A stretch of 64,000 nucleotides of DNA. Source: Triticum aestivum (Eukaryota; Streptophyta; Magnoliopsida; Poales; Poaceae). The position numbers and the translations under genes were made by a program. The stretch lies in assembly GCF_018294505.1 (NCBI RefSeq), contig NC_057797.1, positions 129,086,051-129,150,050 on the forward strand, given 5' to 3'. The notes beneath the pieces were generated by a model. The model did no database searches, had not been told where the DNA came from, and saw only the letters and a program-made list of their open reading frames with translations. Each line of letters starts with the position of its first letter. Position 1 is the stretch's first letter. Shown one piece after another: positions 23,951 through 35,285 of the stretch.

Positions 23951-24755
23951 TGACTTGTCAGGGCAGTGGATTTTAGTTTGTACGATAATGCTGCATCCAC
24001 CTAAAGTAACGAAAGTTCTTACGTAAACTTCCTAGTAATTCCCTCTTCGTAGGTGCAGCATTACTCCTAACATTTGTAATATCAGTTTGAAACTTGTAAT
24101 ATTGCCGTGTCCTATTCCTGTGTTTTCAAAATCCTGCGAATCAAACAGGTCCTGAGTTGGTGATGATGTTGTGCCTCCCATCTTTCACCAATAGCCATCG
24201 GATCTAGATCTGATGCATACAAACCAAGCTTCTCCATTTTTGCAAAAAGATGCCCGCACTTGTTCCCTATTTACAAACAACTCCTTGTCTCTCACATTCA
24301 GCCTTATCTCCTCCCCACCACATCTAGAAGGCCGTGGAAAAATCTGGTGCTATGGCCGCTGCCGGAGCCGTCCACCCCCAATCTTGGTGTTCCGTGTAAT
24401 GCACGGGCATCTACGCATGGGAAATTATGTCGAACAGGGCTAGTTGTAAGAAGGCTAGCTCTACAGCCATGATCATATTGACTGCAGATGGTGAGGCTGA
24501 CTATGGTATGCCGAACATGGTGCCTATACTCAGGTGTCATCTCCGGCGCAGGGTCTTGTCACTTCACTGTGAGGAGCAGCACGTAATAATTTGACCAACG
24601 AGTAGTATAGTGCTAGTACCCCTACTACTACATTGGTAGTAGTACTACTAGTACTAGTAGCACCACCATCCGGATTTAGGAGTACTACCACGTCCATCTG
24701 GATTTTAGTATTTGACTAGCAATATCTGGTAATGCATGTCACAAAAAATGTATTA
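23951..24755. other. Intergenic, no gene seen
   Basis: 3' flank of the F-box gene, with several TTTGTAATAT-like possible polyadenylation elements near 24070, then low-copy sequence. 24600-24670 is a low-complexity CTA/GTA stretch. Short open frames at 24213-24472 have no recognisable content. Confidence 0.5.
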
Positions 24756-24958
24756 CTCCCTCTGTAAATAAATACATGGTGTTTTATTCCTATCGGCGAG
24801 AGAACTTAATGTTTTTTGCTAACTAGAGTACTAATAGGATACCATGCAATGAGCTAAACACTACATGTCATGTTTGGTAGTCTCAAGTCATTGAAAGCAT
24901 GCACGACCCACATCTCTCATTGGTCGATATGTCACGAAATAAGAAACAAGGAGGGAGT
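24756..24958. mobile_element. Stowaway MITE
   Basis: Terminal inverted repeats CTCCCTC and GAGGGAG with TA duplications at 24754-24755 and 24959-24960. About 203 bp. Confidence 0.75.
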
Positions 24959-24960
24959 TA

Positions 24961-25387
24961 ATGCACCGTGCCTACGTATTTTCAGATTATTTGGTTTTCA
25001 TAAGGTGACTTACACAACATTTTAGTTTACATGCATTAATATTTTATTAGTTCAATCAAAGGTCAAAACTTGGCGCAAAATGCAAAGGGGACCAATAAAC
25101 CAGTAAACATCAAACTTCTCTCGTTTGGCCCCAACTAGAGGTCCTGTGGGATGACTATACTGCACCGGCACGGACGGGGACGCAGCTTCATTGACTTACA
25201 GCAACTGCCTTTGGGTGAATGACACGTGGGCCCAGGGGGTGGCTGGCCCACCTATCATACAGCCAAAGGCAGGTGCAGTAGAGGGCCGAGGAGTAGTACG
25301 AAATCCTACGCACCTACGCATGCTAACCAAGGGCAAGAGTGATCACTCGAATTGCAAGATCAGTTGACTAGAAGCTAAGCTAGACCC
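24961..25387. other. Upstream region of the 25388 gene
   Basis: No coding content. It contains a purine/pyrimidine-mixed stretch and short GGCCCA and ACACGTGG boxes of the sort found in plant promoters. No clear TATA box. Confidence 0.4.
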
Positions 25388-25960
25388 ATGGAGGCGATGA
25401 GCACGAGCATCAGCCGGCTGTGCCAGATGGTCCATGATGCTGGCCTGCGGCCCGACACCGAGGAACGTCTCCAGGTAGTATTGCTTGAGGCTGCCAGGGC
25501 GAGGGGCCGCTTGGACGACATCTTCGTCTCCTTGTTCGACGAGGTCCTCGTCGGTTTCCTCGACATGTTCACCGTTGTCAAGAAGCTTGTGAACGACTTT
25601 GACATAAGCCTCCAGCCGACACGCCCAGGCTCTACGATGCCCGCCACCCTCAACGGCCACTATGGTGACAACCTCTTCGACGCACTGGTGGCCCTGTGAC
25701 TGCCCGCCGTCGCACCGGAGAATGTCCACCTCAAGGCCGCGCTCGCCGCGCAGCGCCTGGCGCAGCAAGACACCATCGACATAATCACCCACGTCTACAC
25801 CCAAATCGTCCACAAGGACTACTACATGCAAGAGGAGGACGATAGGACGCTGGCTTTCTTGGATCGTAGGGAAACCTTGGACGACATTGTTCAGAAGCAC
25901 GTTGAGCTCGCCGCCAATGCCGCTGCTCCTCACACGTCGGTTGGTGACCCAGCGCACTAG
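25388..25960 (+). pseudogene. Unknown ~190-codon gene with one in-frame stop
   Basis: From ATG 25388 (context ACCCATGGAGG) a GC-rich, gene-like frame runs 191 codons to TAG 25958-25960, interrupted only by TGA at codon 104 (25697-25699). Coding signal is equally strong before and after the stop: MEAMSTSISRLCQMVHDAG and RGRLDDIFVSLFDEVL before, and KAALAAQRLAQQDTIDIIT and DYYMQEEDDRTLAFLDRRE after. TGA in place of CGA is the simplest explanation. The protein is predicted helical, acidic, without signal peptide or membrane segment. I do not recognise the family; many grass-specific small helical proteins look like this. Alternative: a real 103-residue product. Confidence 0.55.
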
Positions 25961-26299
25961 GGCGTGAGGATGTCGTTGATGGATCCGTATGTATTTTTAT
26001 CGTTCCATCAAATCCATGTAGTAGTATATGATACTACAGTAATTATCTCACCTTTCGCATCAACTTTGTCATTTTCGTACGTACTCCATGCATGAACGGC
26101 GCCAGAACCAAACTTCTCATTACTCTAGGCAAAATCGTTATTTTCTATCTATCGGTCGCGCCATGGAGCAGAACCAAATTTTACAAGTTACGAGTTCAAA
26201 AGGAAAAGCTTGCCGTGTTCGTGTCGCACCCCCACACGGTTGGTCCGGCACGCCGCTCAAGCAGGAATGCATGCGGTGTTGCATTTTCACTTACAAGTA

Positions 26300-26480
26300 G
26301 GACCGTAGTTGAGCAAACTGACTATCGGCAAACCCTCGCCCCGCCCACCGTGAGATGGCTGAGAAAACAGGAGGGAGCAGAGATGGGTGTAGCATGGACT
26401 CCAAGAAAATTGGTGTCAGATGGGACTCATGTGGGTGGCGTGTGCCGTACTACTAGACGTGAATGTTGCCCATGCCACCC
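26300..26480 (+). repeat. Local duplication, copy 1
   Basis: Shares several blocks in the same order with 27465-27645: GACTATCGGCAAACCC, GACTCCAAGAAA, TGGTGTCAGATGG, GGCGTGTGCCGTACT and CCCATGCCACCC. Upstream (25961-26299) and downstream (to 26924) I see no gene. Confidence 0.65.
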
Positions 26481-26924
26481 CACTATATCGAGCCTATATC
26501 GAGGTACATAGAACAAACTTCCTGTAGTCCATGCTCAGCCCTCCTCTATCTCTCTTCTCAGCCAGCCAGCGGACGCGCGGAGCCCATCGTCTGTTTGCTC
26601 ACATGCGGCCCCACATGTCAGTGAAAACCCAAGAGGACCCACTGAACCTGCACATCTTTCACCTCGACGTGCTGGTGATGAAAAACAAATCCAATAAAGA
26701 TCTTCGGTGGCCGCTTTTGGAGTTACTCAAGAGTAGTAAGATTCTATTTACAGTTTAACCCAAGATGCACATCTCGTGGCTCCAACTACCACTCTATTTT
26801 CTTTCATGACACGACCTGGATGCTGGATGTCCCACGTGTCGGCAAATGGAGGAAGAACCCGACCAAATCGTCGGTTGTGCTCTCGGATTAGACTAGTTGT
26901 GCTAACTTAAATTTTTTATTGTGT

Positions 26925-27049
26925 ACTCCCTTCGTTCCAAAATACTTGACTTCCATTTATCCAAAAATGGATGTACCTATATACTAAAACATGTCTAGAT
27001 ACATATATATTTTGACAAATAGAAGGCATGTATTGTGCAACGAAGGGAG
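26925..27049. mobile_element. Stowaway MITE, 125 bp
   Basis: CTCCCTTCGTTCC at the left and CGAAGGGAG at the right, TA duplications at 26923-26924 and 27050-27051. Short Stowaway with the usual AAAATACTT beginning. Confidence 0.8.
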
Positions 27050-27140
27050 TAGAATGGATGCAAGTTTTTGTATTGGGAAGAAGTGTACATCCATATATTG
27101 ACAGAGCACAATTTAGTAGATGTTCTATCACTTTTAGCTA

Positions 27141-27515
27141 GTGGAGGCTAGAGATGAGATTAGTGCACTTGTTGATACTCCTACTAGAATAGAGGCTAGA
27201 CATGGGACTAGATGCGAGGAAGCAACGTCTACTTCTTTACACTCGAAGAAGAAAGAAGCACGCAAGATCGAGCCTTCGCAGATCAACAATGAATGCATCA
27301 AGAAGGCACTAATCCAACTTACAGGAGTAGTAAAATGTATTATTGTGGTTCTTGTTTTCTTTGGTCTTGCTTTTCTAGTCAAAATTATCGTTGGAGTTCG
27401 TGCAAAATGGAGGTCCGTTTGGGGTCGTGCGTTGGAGTTGGCCTTACAAGTGGGAGCGCAGTTAAGGAAATCGACTATCGGCAAACCCCCAACTCGCCCG
27501 CCGCACGATGGATGA
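27141..27515 (+). CDS. Small hypothetical frame with one membrane segment
   Basis: A 124-codon frame with a hydrophilic N-terminal half (RIEARHGTRC) and one strong hydrophobic segment at residues ~65-84 (CIIVVLVFFGLAFLVKIIVG). Its last third overlaps the local duplication at 27465. There is no known domain and no clear promoter. It may be a fragment of a larger gene or chance. Low confidence. Confidence 0.2.
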   Translation: MEARDEISALVDTPTRIEARHGTRCEEATSTSLHSKKKEARKIEPSQINNECIKKALIQLTGVVKCIIVVLVFFGLAFLVKIIVGVRAKWRSVWGRALELALQVGAQLRKSTIGKPPTRPPHDG

Positions 27516-27645
27516 AGTTAGAGAAACTACGAGGTTGAAGAGATTGCAATAGCACGGACTCCAAGAAATAATATGGTGTCAGATGGATGTCATGGTGGTG
27601 GCGTGTGCCGTACTCCTGGATGTGAATGCTTGTTCTGGCCCATGC
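27465..27645 (+). repeat. Local duplication, copy 2
   Basis: Partner of 26300-26480, about 1.16 kb downstream, with small indels. The sequence from 27646 to 28053 is AT-rich with no gene except the 3' flank of the DUF295 gene on the minus strand. Confidence 0.65.
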
Positions 27646-28053
27646 CACCCTACTACTCCTACTACTTACTCCTACTATATAGTACTAGTATCGAGGATTC
27701 GAGGTGCTGGTTACGTACAGCGAACACAGTAACATATGACTACAGTAAAAACACCCGCCCGATGCATGAAGCATGTGAAGCTAGTACAAATAGTGTACTA
27801 CTATTGTTGATTGGCCTCATCCGATAACCTGTTGCAATGCACATACAATTATGTATTCGGAAAATATTTTTTTGACTCGTCGCACCACTCACTCAGAGAA
27901 GCAACTCGAAAGCCATTCATAAATTTAGTAAGTTTATCACAGGCATATCATTTTATTACATACAACAGGTCATCAACCCACATCGACAACGAGGATACAT
28001 TATAAATACTAAAGTTTTCACCACACAACAAATAACAAGCAATGAAATGAACT

Positions 28054-29601
28054 TCAACTCAACCATTCCTCGGTGTTGGAAACACTTGCTTTGAGCCACA
28101 AGTGATTCTCTGGGACGGGCCATCGATTGTCGATCTGGAAACCAACGCAGGACTGATCATCCATGCTGAAGCGGCCTACTATATCACTACCAGGGTAGGG
28201 AACCACCCAAATGTCCGATGTATAGACACAGTTGCTTCTCATAAATGGTACTGTTAACATTGTGTCAACGGTAGTTGGATCACCTTTCACCATCATCGGA
28301 TAGTTTTGTCCAAGGAAGAGCGAGTTTTCTCCAAGACTATCAATTCTGTACCAAGGAGAAGGAGTTGGCGCTAGCACACTAGTATCCATCCCGAATACCA
28401 TGCAACGGGTGTTGGAATAGGTATGGAGAGTGCGACCATGGGAGACTACACCTGCTTCCTTAGCAGTAACATCATCAGTGGGCTGTATACACACAAGAAG
28501 AGGTGATCCATCGGAATTAGTTGCCAGGCGCCATTGAGTATATAAGTTCCGCTCCTCCTCATGCTCGTGATCATCACCATCGTCATCTCCCCCTTGGTTA
28601 TAAAAATTTTCAAGTATAGGTGGTGGGATGTTCACAGGACCTTGGAAACACAAGAAGAAGGTTAATTAGTAAAGGGAAACTTGCTAACCCGCATGCATGT
28701 GGATGAAACAATTATAATTACGGTGGAAGACAAATGTACCGAAACTACGAGGATCCCATGCAAAAACAGTGCCACGAGTGGTGGCAGCAAACACAAGGCC
28801 CTCGTATTGAATTGCATCACAGTACTCATCCGTGTACAGAAACTGATTTTTGAGCAATATCCATCGAGTCGAACCACGAAGGACGGCAACAAGCTTGTCG
28901 AAGATAGCAACAACTTGATAGTTGTTGTAATTCCAAGAGCGGTTGGGAACTCGAGAAATTGCTATCTTCTGTAGAAGACAGTCACCATGATCGTATTTGA
29001 ACGTGCGTACAATACCGGTGTGCTCAACCTCTGGGCAGTCTGCTGAGATTTTTGGAAGTGGAACCCGGTCACGAGTGTACACATTCACAAGTTCCCACTC
29101 GCAGTTGGACCCAATGTAAACAACCCAATTTCCATTTGTGCCTGCCCAAGCCTTTCCCTCAAGCGATGGCATCTTAACATCATACGTACCATTATCAAGC
29201 GGCATCAACTGGCACAGGGTGAGGCCTCCGTCGTGCCGGTGCCAGTCATCAGGATCACGGCGAAGAAGATAGGGGAGATCAAACCGCTCCTTGACTCTTG
29301 GGTTCTTTGTAATGATGTTATTAGTTGAGTCAAGAATGGGCTTGAACGAACCTGCCATGCTAGCCGAGGTGATGACGTCGCACCGATCAATGAGTTCCTC
29401 CACCACGTCATCTTTCAGGTCGGGCAAGAATAACGGGGTCGTTTCCGGCCTGTTCCCTCCATGGAGAAGACGATCGAACAATGGCAGAAGAAAGGGTGAA
29501 GGGCTGAAGGGAAATGGAGGAGGGAGAGGAAGAGCGTGCGACAGCAGTTCCAAATCGAGAGGGAAAGGCGAAGAGTCGGTGGACGGTTGCGAGTTTGCCA
29601 C
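28054..29601 (-). pseudogene. DUF295 / F-box-like gene, start codon apparently lost
   Basis: Two exons on the minus strand, 29601-28740 and 28640-28054, joined by a 99 bp GT-AG intron (28739-28641) in matching phase; together 483 codons including stop. The N-terminus holds an F-box-like segment (DDVVEELIDRCDVITSASMA) and the rest is a DUF295 domain, a beta-propeller-like region typical of large grass F-box families (LKNQFLYTDEYCDAIQYEGL, GTVFAWDP). Members act as presumed SCF adaptors; substrates are unknown. The frame opens with GTG in the context ACCGTGGCA, preceded two codons earlier by an in-frame TGA, so ACCATGGCA was probably the original start. The next in-frame ATG is at 29358 (residue 82), after the F-box-like core has begun. 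Otherwise the frame is intact. Alternatives are a non-AUG start or use of the internal ATG. Confidence 0.82.
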
Positions 29602-29883
29602 GGTTCATGAGGAGGCGCCCCAGCCTACATGTCCATTTGGAAATACTCCTACTACTCGTCGTCGTCTCACTGATATGTTGGAACGGGACCACATGTCAAC
29701 GAAACATGGTGTGTAATTTCTCGTGCAAAATGTGATCTGGCCGTGTTGGCCCGAGGTGCCGCATTAGTTATCGACCTTTATTTTTTTAATGGCGTGCTGA
29801 TCAGTTTTGAAGCACGACTAACTGGTACTGTACGCAGAGAAAATATAAACTACTCTACCACTACTCCACCTCCAGTACTAGTA

Positions 29884-32503
29884 GTATAAAAAAGATATAT
29901 AGGCTGGAGCTTGAGCGCTTTCTTGCTAAGGGCTGCCCACTTGCTTCTCACACTACCACCCTCTCTCCAGATCTAAAAAAGACGGCCCCACTCTCCCTCC
30001 TCACTGGTGGTCACAGATCCGCCGGGGAAGAAAAGGGCATGCAGCGTTGACGCACTCGTCGTCGGCGAGCGAGATCACGCACTGACGACAAGGCCGTCCT
30101 CTCAGACCTAGCGCCCGCGCGGGATGGCCTCCGTCCCCAAGCTCGCTGCCGTAGTGTGTGCAGAGGACGACGACCACGAGCGAAGCCACTTCCCATCAAC
30201 CCTCAGGTATGCTACCTCTTTTCGAACCATAACCTTGTTCTATTGCCCCATCAGCCACATCGTTGCATGTGGATCTTTTTCCACTCCACCATCTTCCCAA
30301 TTTGCTATCCTCTGCTCTGCTAGCTACGCATACGAAAACCATAATTTGCACTATTAAAGGAAACCCTACTTCATGCAGACTAATCCATGTCTAGGTTGAA
30401 TAAGGAAAGGAAGGGAGACTGTACTGTCCAAGAGAGTAGGCATCGAACCCGCATCTAGGTTGAAAGGGGGAAATCAGTAGCTAAGGAACGAGTCTCGTGT
30501 CTCTTGGTTGAAGAAGGGTAGAAAGGCATGAAAACGGAATAGAGAATGACCAGGTCGATCGGTTTGTTGTCCTCGCATAGGAAAAGGTGGCTAAAGAGAA
30601 CAAAAATGGGACGTAATCCACATATGCTGCCTGGATATTTGTTGCTCTGGGCAACCATACCTCCCTCACCACTCTTCTTCCATGGAGGTACATCGTACTG
30701 GTGCGCCCACTGTCCGAATGGGCCTCCCATGCTCTTATTGCCACTTTTTTGATGTTAGTATAACGCCAGCAGTCAAGTCAAGCAATGCAACTGCTAAAGT
30801 GATGCCACATTTAACTAATGTCGCTCTCAGTCTAATGCCACCGATAAATTTAAGCAATGCCATTTAATGTCACTGGATTATTTCAGGGTTAACTGTGGAT
30901 TGTGGATGTATTAAAGATTTTTCAGCTAAGGTATTCTAATGCTGTTGCACGGCCAGTATACCAACGATGAAACTTTTTACTACCTTCAGATTTTTGCACT
31001 GTTAATGCTTATAGATTACATACCTCACTTTCATGAGATAAGTTAATTTTTTTGTACAGTGTCACCAAAATGCCAAGGCGCTGATGTCATTTTATTTTGG
31101 TTAAACTGCACAGACAATTACGAAGACAAGAGGAAAGGTCAAGAGTGGGCACCTCCTCCTCCGACTGTTCTCTTGATTTGTTCGATCAAGTTTTTATGTT
31201 TGATCGATTATCAAGATTGGGATAGCAATTTTTAAGGTCCCCCTGAGTTCGAAATGATATTTACCTTGGAGGTACATGGTTTGCAATTTTTTTATACTGT
31301 CATTAGTTAATAATGCTACTTACCTTCAGACTTTTGTATTTGGTTTAATGCTCATGCGTAGCTAGTATACCAATGTTGAAACTTGTTACCTTTACATTTT
31401 GTATTGTTAATTCTTATAGAAACCTTCCAGTGCTAGAGTTTATTGAAATCTGTTCAGTAAAACCATTGTACTGTACCCTGTAATAAACTAACTACTCTAA
31501 AGTTGCACTAGCCACTGGATTAGTGTATATTTGTAGTATTCAAATGGTGTTGCATTAGCATATGGACATAAATAATGTGTGGCAAGCTTTCCCAGATATG
31601 TGCTCAAGAAAACTACTACCTGTTTTTCTAAATACTAGACGTTTGGGTACTTTAAATTGAACCGTGAAAACGTTTTATATTAAGGAACAAAGGGTGTAGA
31701 GTTCACTCAAATTATCTCAGTAAAGCTAGTCACACCTTTGTTAAAATTAATGTTCATTATGTTATCGGAGGAGGTCTGTGTGTTTGTCTCTAATGCCTGT
31801 CGACTACATACCTGACATCATGATGTAATGTTAAGTCATTTCATTTTGTACAGTGTCACTGAATTGTCAAGGCGGTGATGGCATTTTATTTTAGTAGAAC
31901 TGCACAAAATTTGCTTAAAAGAAGAGGAAAAGTCAGGAATGGCTCAGTTTTTCATAAAAAACTATGTATGCCTTCCTGACATCAGCCGTTGTTGCTTTAT
32001 TTATTCCTTCAAATAGGTGGTTAGAAACAGTCTTGCTACCTTTTCCCATTAAGAAATTGGAATGCTTATATTTGTGAGTCTATGCTTCAACTAGTGCCAC
32101 TTTTAGAGTAATCACACTTTCAATATCTATGAAAACAAGGATGCTCGATTTTAGTGGAACTGCACAAAAGGTCCAACTGGTTCAACATTAGGAGCATGTT
32201 TTTTTCCAAACATTTTTATCCAATTGGTGGCACTATGAGCTGTTCATTACGAAGGTACATGGTTTGCTACTATCTTGCTACTCTTTTTGTACTGTCATTA
32301 GATAGTAATACTAGTGGTTTGCATGTGAATTTATTGGCAGGGTGGACCTACATTGGAGGTGCAGGACAGGATTCAACGATTGGATGCTCAATTTTGGTTG
32401 TATCGATTTCACCTCTTCCATCACTGCGAACATGGATATCCTTGGTCTGATGAAGAACAGGCGCTATATTTCTGCTCTGAACCAGCAAATCAATTCAATA
32501 TGA
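29884..32503 (+). CDS. Tentative two-exon small gene
   Basis: A TATA-like element (TATAAAAAAG near 29886), a 5' leader, ATG 30124, a first exon ending CTCAG at 30206 before GTATGC, and an acceptor GGCAG at 32340 opening an exon that closes with TGA 32501-32503. The two exons join in phase to give about 81 residues (MASVPKLAAV to QQINSI). No domain. The 2.1 kb intron contains the internal repeats described separately. Another frame of the second exon is also open (to 32565), which weakens the case. Treat as a guess, possibly a non-coding transcript. Confidence 0.22.
30930..32330 (+). repeat. Three diverged internal direct repeats
   Basis: Modules around 30940-31320, 31350-31950 and 32150-32330 share ordered blocks: CAGTATACCAA, GTACAGTGTCAC, CATTTTATTTT, AACTGCACA and GGTACATGGTTTGC. 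The middle copy carries ~350 bp of extra sequence. A fourth trace (GAACTGCACAAGAG) is near 32695. Non-coding. Confidence 0.6.
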
Positions 32504-32565
32504 AATTGTCTAGGGCAAAACATAACTATATCAGATTGTCCAGTCCAGAACATGACAGATGCTAA

Positions 32566-33925
32566 GCGGAAGAGACATATTTAAACTGAAAATACAAGGT
32601 GAGGTATATGTTTACTAGCTGCTTGATTTTTGTGCAGACAAAGATGTCTGCTCGTTGCTATTTGGCAAACAAACAAAGTGTCTGCAATTTTGGTTGAACT
32701 GCACAAGAGAATAGTATAGTCACTGCATGCAGTGCCATTTGAAAATAGACACAGAAAGATTGGATAGTCACTTCATGGACTGCAGAAAAGTAGTACTGTA
32801 CTATTTATTGGCCAACACTAGGTGCTTCATTGCTTTGGTCTGATTATACAATGGGCATCATTTTGCCTAAGTTAAAGTTTGTATTCCGAAAATAGTCTCG
32901 CGGTGTGATCGAGAGAAGACCAAATCATATTGAAGTGGATGTTCCTCCATCATGTGTGGTTCATTCTCATGGTTCCAGCTATTGGTGAAACCACTTACGT
33001 TTGCAAGAGGAATTGTAGACTTCACAAACAAATTTGTCTTTCAGTCTGTACTGAATGTTGGCCAAGAGAAGCATCCATGTTAGTAGGAAGAATAGATGTT
33101 TTTTCTAGATCTTTGCTTTTGTAGCTACATATTTGTATATGATCTGTGAATCATTGTTATGCATTAACATGTTGATCTTATGTATGGGAATTGTACTAGT
33201 TAGTTTTAGTTGCGATGCAAGATCCGAAGTGGCTGATCTTTGCTTTTGGAGCTATATATGATCTGTGAATCATTGAGATGCATTAACAGTTACTTATTTC
33301 TGTTCGCTCAATGTTTACAAGTTACTGGTCGATCACTTGCTAGCCTACAAATGCGCTCCTGGCAGTTTTATTTGTGACGCAACATGCGAAGTGGCAGTTT
33401 TTTGAATAAAAATGCCTTCCTCTGAAGAAACTGACAAGCTACACTATCGATCCTACACGGATAAAAATGCCTTCCTCTAAAGAAGTTTAAGCCTAATTAA
33501 TTCCGTGAGCAAAGCAGCAAGACCAAGGCATGGCAACAATTAACGGCATGCAGATGTTTAAGGCTAATTAATTCCAGCAATTTAAGTGGCTGCGTGCGTG
33601 CCCTCGGCTGCGACTCGTTGCATGCTGCTTCGCGTACTGCCTGCGAGCAATTTTGAGTGCCTGTATGAGGCCGGCCGTAATTAAGGCAGCTAACTGATGC
33701 GAAAAAGATACGCTTTAAGTGTTGCGGGCTTTTTAAATCCGTGGAATCATTATTGACAAGGAGGGAGATGATTCGAGTGCACTCATTTGACTGCCATGCC
33801 GGCGTGCGACCCAGACGGGACGGGATGGCACAGTCATAATTTCAGTTTCTCTAGTTTTCCATGGCAAGCTGGCGCGCTAAGCCATTATGCATTGAATTCC
33901 GATGACCGTCGCGCTACCTTCCGCC
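32566..33925. other. Intergenic, no gene seen
   Basis: AT-rich low-copy sequence with small direct repeats (ATATGATCTGTGAATCATTG at 33140 and 33253; AAAATGCCTTCCTCT at 33410 and 33464). No coding support. Confidence 0.45.
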
Positions 33926-33933
33926 TATAAGTA
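33926..33933 (+). promoter_or_regulatory. TATA-like element of the 33962 pseudogene
   Basis: TATAAGTA, 36 bp before the ATG. That leaves almost no room for a 5'UTR, so either the start lies further downstream or the element is fortuitous. Confidence 0.3.
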
Positions 33934-33961
33934 CTACTTCTCGGCCTTCTCCGGTGCCACC

Positions 33962-34544
33962 ATGACCCAACTTGTCATATCCTCATAAGCCCCCACCGGC
34001 CCGACGTCGCTCGCCACGTCCGCCAAGCCCCCGCCCATCCGCGGTAGGCGACGCCGGAGGCGGTCACCGCCGGAACTAGTGTTCGGGTTTTCACCGGAAG
34101 GCAGACGGAGGGAGGAGGCATTCTATTTGTCTTTGGATGGCAAGGCAGAGACTGAGGAGTTGTTGGATCATGACCGCATGGCGGAGGAGCAGGAGTTTTT
34201 GGAGAGCGGCCGCCTGGCGGAGGAGCAGCGTATCACCGATTTGCGCCGCCAGCGGGACATGGAGCGGCAGAGCACCCGCGCTCTGAGTCACGAGCAGAGC
34301 GCCCCGCAACTAGGCCGACTACATGGAGGCCGGTGCCCGACAAATAGCCCTGGAGGCTGTCGGGCACGCACACGTTCGCGATGCCAATTTTTACTATCAG
34401 CTCGTCAAGTGGGTTTCCCGCTTGGAAGCCGAAGCTTCGGTGGACCACGCCGGCATGGAAAGGGCCAACGCGCGTGAGCAACGCGCCCTATTGTACCTCT
34501 TGCAAGTCCGAGGCGAGGTGCACGACGCCGGTGCCGGCGTTTAG
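33962..34544 (+). pseudogene. Broken gene for a charged coiled-coil-like protein
   Basis: From ATG 33962 the frame meets TAA at codon 9 (33986-33988), continues through a Pro-rich and Arg-rich stretch (RGRRRRRRSPPELVFGF), then a highly charged helical region (RMAEEQEFLESGRLAEEQRI, residues ~75-105). Near 34310 the coding signal moves to another frame (a +1 net shift), continuing as DYMEAGARQIALEA and ANFYYQLVKWVSRLEAE to TAG 34542-34544. High GC and coherent helical character on both sides of the shift argue for a decayed gene of about 190 residues. I do not recognise the family. Confidence 0.5.
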
Positions 34545-35049
34545 TGTGTACCACAGATGGCGGCCGGCATCATCTAGTTAGCTAAGAGTAAGTTAGTACT
34601 TGTACGCTACTAGAGTATTAGTGGGAGTAGATAGTTAACTTGGCTATGATGGTTGTCAACGTGGAAGTTCAGTACTCTATATGTGGATCAGACCTGTTAC
34701 TTTGCTCTGAATGTTGAACTTTCCGTTTGAACGTATGGAATGGGCTGTTATTTTTTTAAATGGGTTGTATTTGTCCTCCACGGGTTTAGAGGCTGACTTG
34801 TGGGCCTAGCAAGTTGACGCGTACACAATTAGGAGATGATTGTATGTGGAGAGGATGATAGCAGGGACCCACCAAGGTCATGGCAGTACGCAAGCAAGTG
34901 CCTCCTTATTTCAAGCCAATAAAAAAATGGCTCCTCCTAGTGGATTTCTGACATCTGGGTCCCATGCCATTGTCAACATAGTCAATAAACGAGAGAATTG
35001 CACAACGAGCGGCTGACACCAGGGACCCAGCAGCTCGCCCAGTTATTTT
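34545..35049. other. Intergenic, diverged piece of the 0.75 kb repeat family
   Basis: 34760-35040 contains blocks also seen at 39530-41220 (GAGGCTGACTTGTGGGCCTA, AAGTGCCTCCTTATT, AGCAGGGACCCACCA). No gene. Confidence 0.5.
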
Positions 35050-35285
35050 TGTTTTGGGTTAATTTGATAAATGCCACTCCAAATCTAGTATATCCGAGAA
35101 ATGCCACTACAATTTCCAAACTTTGAAAAATGCCATATCATGCCATTTCTAGTGGCATTTTTCGAAGTCTGGAGTGGCGTTTTTCAAAGTTTGCAAACTG
35201 CAGTGGCGTTTTTCAAAGTTTGCAAAACTTGCAGTGGCATTTTTATGAATCGCCATAATTGGAGTGGCATTTATCTAATTTGTTT
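35050..35285. mobile_element. Palindromic MITE (foldback)
   Basis: The ends are inverted copies: AATTTGATAAATGCCACTCCA on the left, TGGAGTGGCATTTATCTAATT on the right. Inside, a 27 bp unit (CAGTGGCGTTTTTCAAAGTT) is repeated. The whole would fold into a long hairpin. Superfamily not assigned. Confidence 0.65.
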
